From JAISFI01 sp031553775 (lineage in GTDB: Bacteria; Bacteroidota; Bacteroidia; Bacteroidales; Azobacteroidaceae), in assembly GCA_031553775.1 (NCBI GenBank), contig JAVBLA010000044.1:1-26637 (forward strand): 26,637 nt of DNA, written 5' to 3'. Both the position numbers and the translations under genes were made by a program. Positions within the stretch are counted from its first letter, which is position 1. Each line of letters opens with the position of its first letter. Below the pieces are notes generated by a model. That model was not told the DNA's origin, made no database searches, and saw nothing but the letters and a program-made list of their open reading frames with translations. Below, one piece after another: positions 8,344 to 15,980 of the stretch.

Positions 8344-9606
8344 TCAATATCCCCTGATAGCTTTAATCCCCGGCAATTCTCTACCTTCGATAAATTCCAG
8401 TAAAGCGCCGCCACCGGTAGAAACGTAAGATACTTTGTCTGCCATGCCGAATTTATTAACGCAGGCTACAGAGTCGCCGCCACCTACTAATGAGAAAGCA
8501 CCGTTTTGAGTAGCTTCTACGATTGCTTCACCTACTGAACGGGAACCGTGTGTGAAGTTTTCAAATTCGAATACACCTGTAGGTCCGTTCCAAAGGATGG
8601 TTTTTGATTTTTTGATTACATCGGCAAAAATCGCTTCTGTTTTGGGACCGATATCCAGGCCTTCCCAACCATCAGGAATTTCTTTTACATCGACAAACTG
8701 CGTGTTGGCATCGTTGCTGAAAGCGTCTGCAATTTTAGCATCAACAGCCAGTACCAGGTTTACATTATTTGCTTTCGCCTTTTCGATCAGGCTCAGAGCC
8801 AGGTCTAATTTATCGTCTTCACAAATAGATATTCCGATTTTTCCACCCAACGCTTTGCTGAAAGTATAAGTCATACCACCGGCAATGATCAGGTTGTCGA
8901 CTTTGCCTAACAGGTTTTCAATAATATCGATTTTAGAAGAAACTTTAGAACCTCCCATGATTGCGGTAAACGGACGGGCTGTATCTTTCATTACTTTTTC
9001 TACTGCATCGATTTCCTTTTGCATCAGGAATCCGAAGAGTTTATGTTCTGCATCGAAATAATCGGCGATCAGAGCAGTGGAAGCATGGGCGCGGTGGGCA
9101 GTACCGAAAGCATCGTTGACATATACATTAGCATAGGATGCCAATGTTTTGGTAAATTCTTTCTGACTGGCTTTTACTGCTTTTTTTGCTGCTGAGATTT
9201 CTTCTTCTGATGCATCATCGGCCAATCCACGAGGTTTGCCTTCTTCTTCTGCATAAAAACGGAGGTTTTCGAGCATCAATGCTTCACCGGGTTTCAATGC
9301 TTCCGATTTGTCTTTAGCTTGTTGTCCTATGCAATCGTCGGCAAATTGCACATCTATTTCCAGTAATTTGGAAACATGGCCCAAAATATGTTTCAACGAA
9401 TACTTATCGGTAACGCCTTTCGGACGTCCCAGGTGGGAACCGATAATTACACTACCTCCATCGGCAAGAATTTTTTTCAATGTAGGCAAAGCTGCGCGGA
9501 TGCGTGTGTCGTCTGTAATGTTGAAATTTTCATCGAGTGGAACATTGAAATCCACTCTCACAAACGCCTTTTTTCCGGCGAAGTTGAATTGGTCGATTGT
9601 TAGCAT
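8344..9606 (-). CDS. pgk: Phosphoglycerate kinase
   Basis: Pgk catalyses transfer of phosphate from 1,3-bisphosphoglycerate to ADP in glycolysis. The chosen ATG at 9606 gives 420 residues beginning MLTIDQFNFAGKKAFVRVDF, the normal family start; an upstream in-frame ATG would add 11 unconserved residues. The substrate-binding RVDFNVP, GSHLGRPKG and AHRAHAS segments are present. The nucleotide-domain signatures MGGSKVSSKI and WNGPTGVFE are clear, and the C-terminal GGGDSVA and STGGGALLEF loops are intact. An insertion rich in acidic and lysine residues (about 120-145) occurs after MLENLRFYAEEE, also familiar from Bacteroidota. It is monocistronic and convergent with tatC. Confidence 0.97.
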   Translation of the reverse strand: MLTIDQFNFAGKKAFVRVDFNVPLDENFNITDDTRIRAALPTLKKILADGGSVIIGSHLGRPKGVTDKYSLKHILGHVSKLLEIDVQFADDCIGQQAKDKSEALKPGEALMLENLRFYAEEEGKPRGLADDASEEEISAAKKAVKASQKEFTKTLASYANVYVNDAFGTAHRAHASTALIADYFDAEHKLFGFLMQKEIDAVEKVMKDTARPFTAIMGGSKVSSKIDIIENLLGKVDNLIIAGGMTYTFSKALGGKIGISICEDDKLDLALSLIEKAKANNVNLVLAVDAKIADAFSNDANTQFVDVKEIPDGWEGLDIGPKTEAIFADVIKKSKTILWNGPTGVFEFENFTHGSRSVGEAIVEATQNGAFSLVGGGDSVACVNKFGMADKVSYVSTGGGALLEFIEGRELPGIKAIRGY

Positions 9607-9649
9607 AAGTTTAAATATTAATTGTGGAATTGTTTTCAAAAAGAAGTTG

Positions 9650-9657
9650 CAAAGATA
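9650..9657 (-). promoter_or_regulatory. Promoter -7 element of pgk
   Basis: The minus strand reads TATCTTTG, an exact TAnnTTTG match, 44 bp upstream of the pgk start. This supports the ATG at 9606 as the translation start. Confidence 0.6.
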
Positions 9658-9711
9658 CGAAAAAAATCAGGAACAGGGGAATGATAAGACAGAAATTTAA
9701 CAGGATCTCTT

Positions 9712-10071
9712 TCATTTGTCTTTGGCTTCCTGTAGTCGGGATATCATAATGTTTTGGGTGTTTTTTAATGCCCAGTCGACAAGGTTGTTTAGATAAGGCA
9801 TCAGCTCTTTTCCGGATTTTGTCAGACAGTATTCTACCCGTGGCGGAACTTCCGGGTATATTTTCCGGTTGATCAGTCCGTCGGCCTCTAAAGAGCGTAA
9901 TGTAACTGTTAACATTCGCTGGGAAATGTCTCCAATCGATTTGTGTATATCACTGAAACGCATGGTTCCGTTAGTATTCAATGTAGTAAGAACCAGTAAA
10001 GACCATTTATCTCCCAGCCGGGAGAGAATGTCCCGGATCGGACAAATACCTTCATTTAAAAAAGTTTTCAT
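9712..10071 (-). CDS. HxlR-family winged-helix regulator
   Basis: The 119-residue protein is a typical HxlR/MarR-like regulator. It has an N-terminal cysteine in GICPIRDIL (C10), then DKWSLLVLTTL, the recognition-helix region ISQRMLTVTLRSLEADGLI, and the wing VEYCLTKSGKELMPYL. In this family the conserved N-terminal cysteine can sense electrophiles or oxidants (as in HypR/YodB), so a redox role is plausible. It is divergent from the DJ-1-family gene across 167 bp that contain repeated GGTAA/TTACC half-sites, so it most likely controls both itself and that gene. Confidence 0.92.
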   Translation of the reverse strand: MKTFLNEGICPIRDILSRLGDKWSLLVLTTLNTNGTMRFSDIHKSIGDISQRMLTVTLRSLEADGLINRKIYPEVPPRVEYCLTKSGKELMPYLNNLVDWALKNTQNIMISRLQEAKDK

Positions 10072-10106
10072 TTTTTTTCGGATTTATTCTGTTGTGAATC
10101 AATAAT

Positions 10107-10200
10107 ACTTACCTTTTTGTAACCTTATTACCGGTAAGTTTGTTCTTGTTTGGTTTAATTACTATTTGTAATTTTGCAGAACAAAGGTAATAAACTTACC
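10107..10200. promoter_or_regulatory. Candidate HxlR operators
   Basis: The divergent intergenic space is studded with TTACC/GGTAA half-sites. The perfect palindrome TTACCGGTAA lies at 10128-10137. GGTAA-TAAAC-TTACC lies at 10186-10200, about 10 bp downstream of the -7 element of the DJ-1 gene. GGTAAGTT (10133-10140) and AACTTACC (10193-10200) are also inverted copies, and another ACTTACC is at 10107-10113. Multiple sites flanking the promoter suggest repression by the adjacent HxlR protein. Confidence 0.55.
10169..10176 (+). promoter_or_regulatory. Promoter -7 element of the DJ-1-family gene
   Basis: TAATTTTG matches TAnnTTTG exactly, 62 bp upstream of the start. A TTTG at 10149-10152 or TTG at 10146-10148 could serve as the -33 element. 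The GGTAA-TAAAC-TTACC palindrome would overlap the start of the transcript. Confidence 0.6.
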
Positions 10201-10238
10201 AAAAGTAACAATAGTATGAATTTTTAAAAAATCAGGTC

Positions 10239-10766
10239 ATGGCAAAAAAAGTAGCAGTTTTAGTTGTAAACCCTGTCAATGGTGCAGGGTTATTCCAGTA
10301 TCTGGAAGCATTCTTTGAAAATGGTATTCCGTACAAAACATTTGCAGTAGCCGAAACTACGCGGGTAAAAACCAATTCCGGTATCGAGATGCTAACAGAT
10401 GATATTGTTGCCAACCTCAAGGGACATGAAGATGAATACGATGTTCTTGTTTTCGCTTGCGGTGACGCGATGCCTAAGTTCGGGGAAAATGCAGGGAAGC
10501 TATTCAACCAGGATATGCTGGCAATTATGAAAAATTTTGATGATAATGGTAAAATATTAGTCGGCCACTGTGCGGCTGCACTGTTATTCGACAACCTGGG
10601 TATCGGTAAGGGCAGGAGGGTAGCATTACACCCATTCATTCAATCTGTTGTAAAGGACTGTATTGGAACGGATGAAAAATCGGTTATCGACGGGAACCTG
10701 TATACTGCTCAAACTGAGAATGTGATTTCGGATTTGATGCCGGAGCTTTTGGAGATGCTGAAGTAA
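10239..10766 (+). CDS. DJ-1/PfpI-family protein
   Basis: The 175 residues form a class I glutamine-amidotransferase-like fold of the DJ-1/PfpI group. The nucleophile-elbow cysteine is C111 in ILVGHCAAALLF, preceded by the conserved hydrophobic strand ending at GKILVG. A FACGDAMPKFGENAG loop at 72-86 is where this family usually has its small-residue turn. Members are protein or glyoxal deglycases, proteases or stress chaperones; the precise activity cannot be told. Divergence from a cysteine-bearing HxlR regulator suggests induction by reactive electrophiles or oxidants. It is followed by a bidirectional terminator. Confidence 0.8.
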   Translation: MAKKVAVLVVNPVNGAGLFQYLEAFFENGIPYKTFAVAETTRVKTNSGIEMLTDDIVANLKGHEDEYDVLVFACGDAMPKFGENAGKLFNQDMLAIMKNFDDNGKILVGHCAAALLFDNLGIGKGRRVALHPFIQSVVKDCIGTDEKSVIDGNLYTAQTENVISDLMPELLEMLK

Positions 10767-10914
10767 CTTTTTAAAATTTAAAATTAAAAATTTTGGTTGA
10801 GGTTTTGTTTTTGGTTTACTGGATATATCCATTCTCTCAATAAAAAATCAGGGTCCATTATTTCTAATTAAGATTTTCAGATATTCGACAAAGGTAGCAA
10901 ATATCAAATATTAC

Positions 10915-10953
10915 AAAAGAGGCCATTTCCATTTACTGTGATTGACCTCTTTT
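10915..10953. terminator. Bidirectional intrinsic terminator
   Basis: AAAAGAGG (10915-10922) pairs with CCTCTTTT (10946-10953); two further pairs follow after one mismatch. A T-run completes it on +, and a shorter one on -. It separates the DJ-1-family gene from the convergent lipoprotein gene. The preceding 10767-10914 bp is AT-rich with no gene. Confidence 0.75.
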
Positions 10954-10981
10954 TTGCGTTCATCCGTTTGATGCCTGTTTA

Positions 10982-11386
10982 TCAAATCAGAATGGTAATG
11001 GTAACCGATTTTTCGTCGTTACGTTTAACTGTAATGTATCCATCTCCTGCTTTAAGCAGGAAAGTGTCGCCTACTTTGTAATAGACGGCAAAATACAGAT
11101 GAGTTTGAGATTCCGTGATGTTCAACTCAGTCAGGTTGAGTTTGAAACCGGCTACTCCATTAGAATCGGTAGTTACTTTTTTTGAAGCAGTGGAGATGTC
11201 GGTTGTTTCATCAGGCTCTACGTTTTCAAACATGTAGACATCCATGCCTGGTTGAGGAGTACCAATGACATTTACTACTGTTACTGCTACATAAGCTCCA
11301 AGTACAGGAGCTTCATCATCCTCGCTACAGGAAGGAAAACCTGCAAAAAGGGCAATTGCCAACAAGTCTAAAAATACTTTTTTCAT
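10982..11386 (-). CDS. Small exported lipoprotein, hypothetical
   Basis: I start this gene at the ATG at 11386, which gives 134 residues and a lipoprotein-like signal (MKKVFLDLLAIALFAGFPSC then SEDD); the longer frame adds 11 unlikely residues. The lipobox FPSC is slightly unusual, but cysteine followed by Ser-Glu-Asp-Asp resembles surface-export signals of Bacteroidota lipoproteins. The mature part (about 110 aa) is beta-rich and resembles a carboxypeptidase-regulatory-like or transthyretin-like single domain (VNVIGTPQPGMDVYMFE ... TDSNGVAGFKLNL). No enzyme motif is visible. It is the last gene of a minus-strand group behind an S41 peptidase, 104 bp away. Confidence 0.75.
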   Translation of the reverse strand: MKKVFLDLLAIALFAGFPSCSEDDEAPVLGAYVAVTVVNVIGTPQPGMDVYMFENVEPDETTDISTASKKVTTDSNGVAGFKLNLTELNITESQTHLYFAVYYKVGDTFLLKAGDGYITVKRNDEKSVTITILI

Positions 11387-11490
11387 GCGGATTGGTTTAA
11401 GTGTACATAATAACAACAAATTAAAATATTAATTTGTTTATAATTAGTTTGTTAAAGAATTGGTTAACTTGAGGATTTATACCCTATGCA

Positions 11491-12762
11491 CTATTCTTTT
11501 GCAGGTTTATTGTTTTTGATCCATTCAAAGACCGGATCAATCCCTTTGGTGAAATCAGAAAAACTCATTTCTATAAGAATATCTGGTGTAATAGTGCTCA
11601 GTTCTTCATCTGTTCTTTTAAAATATTTCGTAGAGTAGTTAACATACAGGTTTGAACTTGGAAGTTGAAAATTTCTCACTTCACCGAAATGATTAGGTTT
11701 TCCTGAAGTTTCTTCTCCAACAAATATGGCATTAGTCAATCGCTTAAAGTCCATCGCATTCAGGATTGCGGAAGAGAATGTACTTCTACCCAAAACGACA
11801 TATGGTTGTATTTTTGGATTTTTTTTTAGAAATTCTGCTAATTTTTCAATGAATGCTGTACCTTGCAATGAATTTCCACCTCCATTGTATCTCAGATCAA
11901 ATATGATTTTATCGGTAGAACTATTCATCAGAGTGTTGAATATTTTTTTCTCAAATTCTTTAAATGAAGGCATCTTTTCGGCTTTTTCTTTGTTACCATA
12001 TTCTGATTCGATCTCTTTGCTCCAGCATTTATTGTACAGAATGTAGTAAGTCATTTCATTCGGATAATAGCGATCGGTAAAAAAAACATTTTCATTTTTG
12101 ACACAAAAAGCGATAGAGTCCGGCTTGAAAGAAATTCTATTATTTCTATTCATCTCTGATGGTTTCAATAAGTAAGTTTGGGTTTGACTTGTATTCGTCT
12201 TTAATTCCAATTCAATTTGTTTTTCATTAGTAAAACCAAAACATTCCAAAATTTGAAGATATGGAATGAACCGAGGTATTGAATGTTTTACAATAGATTG
12301 ATTGTCAATGGCAAATAAGGTACTCAGGCTATCGATTACAGTTGTGATTGGAACCTTATTAATTGATAGTAATTGACAACCTAACAATTTTTCGTTTTCC
12401 GGAGTTGTATGTAAAATATGAAGTCCATCGCTAGTCCAAAATAAATGGATTGGAAGAATTTGATCTTTATCAATCAAGCTGGTAAAATTCAACATGGTGT
12501 GCGAATCGCCGAATTTGGCAATTAATTGTTGGATTTTCAGGGCAATCTGAAAATCTGTTAGATATTCAGCTTCTAACTGAATAGATTTCAGACCGGAAAA
12601 GAAGTATTCTTTATTTTGTACTGTAAATAAATTGTAATGCTTTTCAGGCAATTCTTTAGCTAAATAGTTTAGGTCGGTTTTCCAGTCAATACGATTTTTA
12701 TTTTGAGTATATATTGTTTGAATTAATGCGATTCCAATCAGGAATAATACGGCTTTTTTCAT
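11491..12762 (-). CDS. Exported S41-family peptidase
   Basis: The 423-residue protein starts with a signal peptide (MKKAVLFLIGIALIQTIYTQ) and ends with an S41 protease core. The catalytic serine is S330 in GRSTFSSAILNA, and the general-base lysine is K355 in GEETSGKPNHFG, 25 residues later, the same spacing as in tail-specific proteases. IIFDLRYNGGGNS precedes it, as in the C-terminal processing peptidase fold. There is no recognisable PDZ domain in the middle; the central region (about 120-270) is only weakly conserved. It probably works in the periplasm. The upstream lipoprotein gene ends 33 bp before it, so the two are likely cotranscribed. Confidence 0.88.
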   Translation of the reverse strand: MKKAVLFLIGIALIQTIYTQNKNRIDWKTDLNYLAKELPEKHYNLFTVQNKEYFFSGLKSIQLEAEYLTDFQIALKIQQLIAKFGDSHTMLNFTSLIDKDQILPIHLFWTSDGLHILHTTPENEKLLGCQLLSINKVPITTVIDSLSTLFAIDNQSIVKHSIPRFIPYLQILECFGFTNEKQIELELKTNTSQTQTYLLKPSEMNRNNRISFKPDSIAFCVKNENVFFTDRYYPNEMTYYILYNKCWSKEIESEYGNKEKAEKMPSFKEFEKKIFNTLMNSSTDKIIFDLRYNGGGNSLQGTAFIEKLAEFLKKNPKIQPYVVLGRSTFSSAILNAMDFKRLTNAIFVGEETSGKPNHFGEVRNFQLPSSNLYVNYSTKYFKRTDEELSTITPDILIEMSFSDFTKGIDPVFEWIKNNKPAKE

Positions 12763-12795
12763 TTGGAATTTATTATTGTTTTTGTATTCATAAGT

Positions 12796-13509
12796 TTATT
12801 TATTGTAAGATTTCAAAAAATCACCCAATTGTTCTCCAATTTCGTTTATCGTAAGCAAAACCGCCTCGTTTTTTACTCGGTTTCTTGCCACTGAATCGTC
12901 AAAATCTTCTTTTTGTTTTTGTGATTGATAATCTTTGGTTACAATTGTTGAAAAAGGTATGAGGCCTGTCCTTACATCCAGGAGTATAAATTCTGTAGTT
13001 GCAAATGCTTTTATGTCGGTACTTGAAAAAACTTTGTATTTTGAATAGATTTCACTTGTCATTGAGAATATTGCAACAAGGTCTGCTTGTGTCCTGACTG
13101 CCGATTCTCTTATGTTGATAAAAGTCGGATTACTTGAAATCAATAAATCAGGGATGACAGATACACTTGTTACCCGTTGAGAATTTTTGAATTTTTCCGT
13201 AAATAGCTCCAGGTATGATTGTTGAGTTTTTAAGTATTCCTCGCTTGTCCAATAATAACGTTGCTGGTATTGTTTGCTTTCCAACTTGACAATGGCAATT
13301 CTTAGTTTTTCAGGAAGTTTATAATTGCCATCAAGAATTTTTTGGATATTTTCTTCTGATATCGTTGCATTCTTGTCATTAAATAGTGATTGGGTAATTG
13401 GAGGAGTACTGTAATTATCAACATTATAGCTGCTGCTTGATCCCTGGTGGCTTGTGCTACAAGATATCAATATTAAAACTGCTGTAATAAATAAAATTGA
13501 CTGTTTCAT
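12796..13509 (-). CDS. Lipoprotein of unknown function
   Basis: The start at 13509 gives 237 residues with a good lipoprotein signal (MKQSILFITAVLILISC, lipobox LISC, then a Ser-rich linker). The longer open frame to 13662 runs over a promoter and a structured RNA region and is rejected. The mature protein has an alpha/beta middle section with VTSVSVIPDLLIS and RTQADLVAIFSM, then TEFILLDVRTGLIPF, and a helical end. The pattern suggests a small domain of the kind that assembles on the inner face of the outer membrane, but I do not recognise a family. An S41 peptidase gene follows after 33 bp. Confidence 0.75.
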   Translation of the reverse strand: MKQSILFITAVLILISCSTSHQGSSSSYNVDNYSTPPITQSLFNDKNATISEENIQKILDGNYKLPEKLRIAIVKLESKQYQQRYYWTSEEYLKTQQSYLELFTEKFKNSQRVTSVSVIPDLLISSNPTFINIRESAVRTQADLVAIFSMTSEIYSKYKVFSSTDIKAFATTEFILLDVRTGLIPFSTIVTKDYQSQKQKEDFDDSVARNRVKNEAVLLTINEIGEQLGDFLKSYNK

Positions 13510-13563
13510 TGTGTTTGGATTTTGTTGAAATTGTGATATTCTCTTTAGATACCGGGTAGTGGA

Positions 13564-13571
13564 CAAAGATA
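13564..13571 (-). promoter_or_regulatory. Promoter -7 element of the lipoprotein-S41 operon
   Basis: The minus strand reads TATCTTTG, an exact TAnnTTTG match, 54 bp upstream of the start at 13509. A TTTG (CAAA at 13594-13597 on +) lies 22 bp upstream and may be the -33 element. It shows that the lipoprotein gene has its own promoter and need not depend on the ECF promoter further up. Confidence 0.65.
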
Positions 13572-13606
13572 AGATAAATAAGGAAATTATTTTCAAAATT
13601 TTTTCA

Positions 13607-13786
13607 GGAAAAATCATCCGGTAGCCTGCAGAAAGATTATTTGCACACACATACATACACAATTTTGGTTTTGTGTGTGGTTTTGGCCTTATAATAGTTG
13701 TAGATATCAGGTTTACTTGGGTATTCTGTCCGCAGGCCGGATGATATATAGAGGGCCATTCTGTTTATCTATACAGGATAGGCCCT
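13607..13786 (-). ncRNA. Candidate ECF-controlled structured RNA
   Basis: Beginning just downstream of an ECF-type promoter, the minus strand can fold strongly. A 5' hairpin GAGGGCC/GGCCCTC (13751-13757, 13781-13787) is extended by CTGT/ACAG. A long stem then joins 13732-13745 with 13613-13629: ATCATCCGG pairs with CCGGATGAT and CCTGC with GCAGG around a 3-nt bulge, with about three further pairs. Inside it is CACACACA/TGTGTGTG (13644-13651, 13672-13679). A U5 tract follows the outer stem directly on the minus strand, as in an intrinsic terminator. The predicted RNA is about 180 nt and ends before the lipoprotein promoter. A 40-codon ORF (13637-13759) lies inside. RNA status is inferred from structure only. 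Confidence 0.4.
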
Positions 13787-13791
13787 CATTG

Positions 13792-13825
13792 ATATAAACG
13801 GGTATTTTTTTAAGAACGTTGCTTG
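13792..13825 (-). promoter_or_regulatory. ECF-type promoter, copy 1
   Basis: On the minus strand a -35-like GCAACGTT (AACGTT at 13815-13820) is followed, with 17 bp between AAC and CGT, by a -10-like CGTTTATAT (CGTTTA at 13795-13800). An A-tract fills the spacer. AAC-N17-CGT is the classic ECF sigma-factor architecture. The 34-bp segment is 29/34 identical to the one at 24915-24948. Transcription would start near 13786 and enter the structured RNA. Confidence 0.6.
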
Positions 13826-13881
13826 GTCTTTTAGATTTCTTAGAAAAATAAATGTTTCAAAGAATTGAAAATAAATATTTT

Positions 13882-15207
13882 TTAGAATTCGTAAACAATA
13901 CCTCCGGTAGCATTGAAGTTGAATTTTTCAGGTTTTCCGGCATTTATATCATGATTGTTAAAATAATAACTGATACCTGGTTCCAGCACTACCCTCCAAT
14001 GCCTATCGAATTTATAGCTCATTCCCAGGTGGTAGAATACCGACCAGCGGATGGAGGGGAGGTTTAACTCCGATTGATTTTTTTCTTCCAGTTTAACCTC
14101 GATATAATCCGGGGTGGCGGGTGGATTTTCGGCTCCTACAGAACCACCGCCTCCGATCGTTTCATCTTCTTCCATTCCTCCGGGAACCGGTAATAGTTCG
14201 ATCCATTCACTTCTGATGCGGGTGGCTTCCTGGCTTCCTTTGATGTTTTTTTCCATCATACCGCCTGTGGATCCGTAAAATGATATTTTTTTGTTGTTGA
14301 AAAAATTGTATTGTATTTTGACCGGTAATCCGATGGATTGCAGGGTGGCTGTTGTCTGGCTCTGCTCCCGTGAAGATGTTTCGGAAGTAGAGATCTGTTG
14401 CCGGTTGTAAGTGATCCCACTTTCCAGCGACCAGTGAGGGCTTAGCTGTTTATTGGCTGTTAAGCTTATATTCAGGGGACTGTGATATTTTATTTGCCGT
14501 AATCGTACATCCGGCATGCCTGATGGATCTTCAATGTGTTCCAGTTCTGTTTTTTCTGTACTCAGGGAGCTTCCTGCAGTAAATTTTAATAACAGGCCGT
14601 TGGGTTTTCCGTTTATTTTTACCGGTAAATGTTTCATCTCCCGTACCGGCATTTTGATCTGTTTGGCAGGTGAAGACACTGTTTCTTTGATAGGCGTTTC
14701 TGAGAATTCTTCTTCCGGGGTTAGTGTTTGATTTTCTATATTATCCGGTGAAGGTCCGGTTATTTCAGTCTCAGTTTCTTTTTCGGAGATTTTGTCGTTT
14801 TGCCGGACCGGTTGTTTTTCCTGAATAATCTTTTTTACAGGAAGAGTAGAAATAGCCGGAGTTTCTGTGACTATATTCAGCTGTATTTTATGAAACTTTT
14901 CGGAGGAAAAAGTTTTTCCCTGAGGATTTTCTGTAAAAAACATATAGCACAGTATACTCATACCGATGGCGAGGATCGTAACGTATAGCGTTCTTTGTGG
15001 AGAAAAGAATCCCCCATACGGTTTATTTTTGCCACCAGAATATTGTGTATCAGCGGAAACTTCCGGAACAGTTTCTTCCGGAGCTGAGAATACCTCTGAC
15101 AAACTTTTTTTCAGTTTTTGCCACAGTTCCGTATTGTCCACAGGAAATTCATAATTTTTCAGCTTCCTGCGAATACTTTCGATCAGTATGTCGTCTTTCT
15201 TACTCAT
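13882..15207 (-). CDS. Inner-membrane-anchored protein with C-terminal beta-barrel; probable anti-sigma partner
   Basis: The 441-residue protein has no signal peptide. A short charged cytoplasmic N-terminus (residues 1-73) is followed by one membrane helix (about 74-91, YVTILAIGMSILCYMF), a Pro/Glu/Thr-rich linker (about 92-200), and a C-terminal part (about 205-441). The last part has alternating beta-strands and ends with a terminal aromatic (GGIVYEF), like the outer-membrane beta-barrel (PorT-like) family. Its ATG overlaps the stop of the sigma-factor gene (ATGA), the usual position of an anti-sigma factor. I infer that the N-terminus holds the sigma factor and that the barrel or linker senses the envelope. 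The direct anti-sigma activity is not shown by a known motif. Confidence 0.7.
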   Translation of the reverse strand: MSKKDDILIESIRRKLKNYEFPVDNTELWQKLKKSLSEVFSAPEETVPEVSADTQYSGGKNKPYGGFFSPQRTLYVTILAIGMSILCYMFFTENPQGKTFSSEKFHKIQLNIVTETPAISTLPVKKIIQEKQPVRQNDKISEKETETEITGPSPDNIENQTLTPEEEFSETPIKETVSSPAKQIKMPVREMKHLPVKINGKPNGLLLKFTAGSSLSTEKTELEHIEDPSGMPDVRLRQIKYHSPLNISLTANKQLSPHWSLESGITYNRQQISTSETSSREQSQTTATLQSIGLPVKIQYNFFNNKKISFYGSTGGMMEKNIKGSQEATRIRSEWIELLPVPGGMEEDETIGGGGSVGAENPPATPDYIEVKLEEKNQSELNLPSIRWSVFYHLGMSYKFDRHWRVVLEPGISYYFNNHDINAGKPEKFNFNATGGIVYEF

Positions 15208-15749
15208 TCTCTCCGGAGGTAATCCATAATTTTATCTGCCAGCATTTTCTTTGCCCTGTGCAACTGGCTTCTCGAGGAAACTTCATTGATGCCTAATTTA
15301 AGGGCTATCTCTTTATGCGACAGTTCATCCACTACGTACATATTGAATACGGTACGGTATCCTTGAGGAAGCTCAGTGACCATCTGCATGATCTCGTCAT
15401 TTGAAATCATTTCCGCCGAAACTTCTTCCGGGATGTTGTCTATATCGTCAATGCTATCCAGAGGCACTTCTTCTATTTTGTTTTGTGAGCGCCTTAAATA
15501 TTCCAGCGCCGTATTGATAAATATACGACTCATCCATGCTTTTAAAGCGCCTTCTCCTCTGTACTGGAAAGAATGGAAAAAGGAAAATACTTTCATAAAC
15601 CCGTCATACAGCAGTTCTTTGGCAATTTCCTCATCGCCAATGTAGCGATAGCAAATTCCCATCATTTGTTTGGAATACGTTTCCACCAGCATTTTATATG
15701 CTGTTTCGCTTCCTTTTCTGCACTCCTCTATGAGCTTTACTTCTGTCAT
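15204..15749 (-). CDS. ECF-type RNA polymerase sigma factor
   Basis: From the ATG at 15749 the protein has 181 residues and begins MTEVKLIEECRKGSETAYKM, a standard ECF start; a 13-residue extension to 15788 runs over two palindromes and looks like leader. Region 2 is visible in ICYRYIGDEEIAKELLYDGF and FQYRGEGALKAWMSRIFIN, ending in LEYLRR. Region 4 is LPQGYRTVFNMYVVDELSHK, then EIALKLGINEVSSRSQLHRA (helix-turn-helix) and the terminal KKMLADKIM. It directs RNA polymerase to special promoters. The stop overlaps the start of the membrane/beta-barrel gene, so the two are translationally coupled. Two predicted ECF promoters in this window are candidate targets. Confidence 0.93.
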   Translation of the reverse strand: MTEVKLIEECRKGSETAYKMLVETYSKQMMGICYRYIGDEEIAKELLYDGFMKVFSFFHSFQYRGEGALKAWMSRIFINTALEYLRRSQNKIEEVPLDSIDDIDNIPEEVSAEMISNDEIMQMVTELPQGYRTVFNMYVVDELSHKEIALKLGINEVSSRSQLHRAKKMLADKIMDYLRRE

Positions 15750-15755
15750 TTTTTC

Positions 15756-15786
15756 TATATAAGAATATATAGGAGGTTCAAACCTC
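15756..15786. promoter_or_regulatory. Two adjacent palindromes before the sigma gene
   Basis: TATAT-AAGA-ATATA lies at 15756-15770 and GAGGTT-CA-AACCTC at 15773-15786, ending at an alternative ATG (15788). They sit directly upstream of the preferred start at 15749. They could be an operator or a leader hairpin; the function is unknown. The rest of the gap to the thioredoxin-fold gene (15787-15980) is AT-rich and has no clear promoter match. Confidence 0.4.
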
Positions 15787-15980
15787 ATTCCATTCTTTTC
15801 GTATTTTGCTTATTTTCAACAGGTTTATAGAAAAATACACTTTCATGTTGTCGTTATTTCTTTTTACCTGAATGTTGTTAAAATTTATGTTTAGAGCATT
15901 TAAAATAAAAGGTGTGTTTCCCAATGAATTGATGGGTGCTGTTTCGTGATGATTCCTTTTTGGTTATTTTGTTTTTATTT

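Noticed and set aside
13510..13662. 51-residue N-terminal extension of the lipoprotein
   Set aside because: It runs over a TAnnTTTG promoter and the stem of the candidate RNA; the lipoprotein signal begins at 13509.
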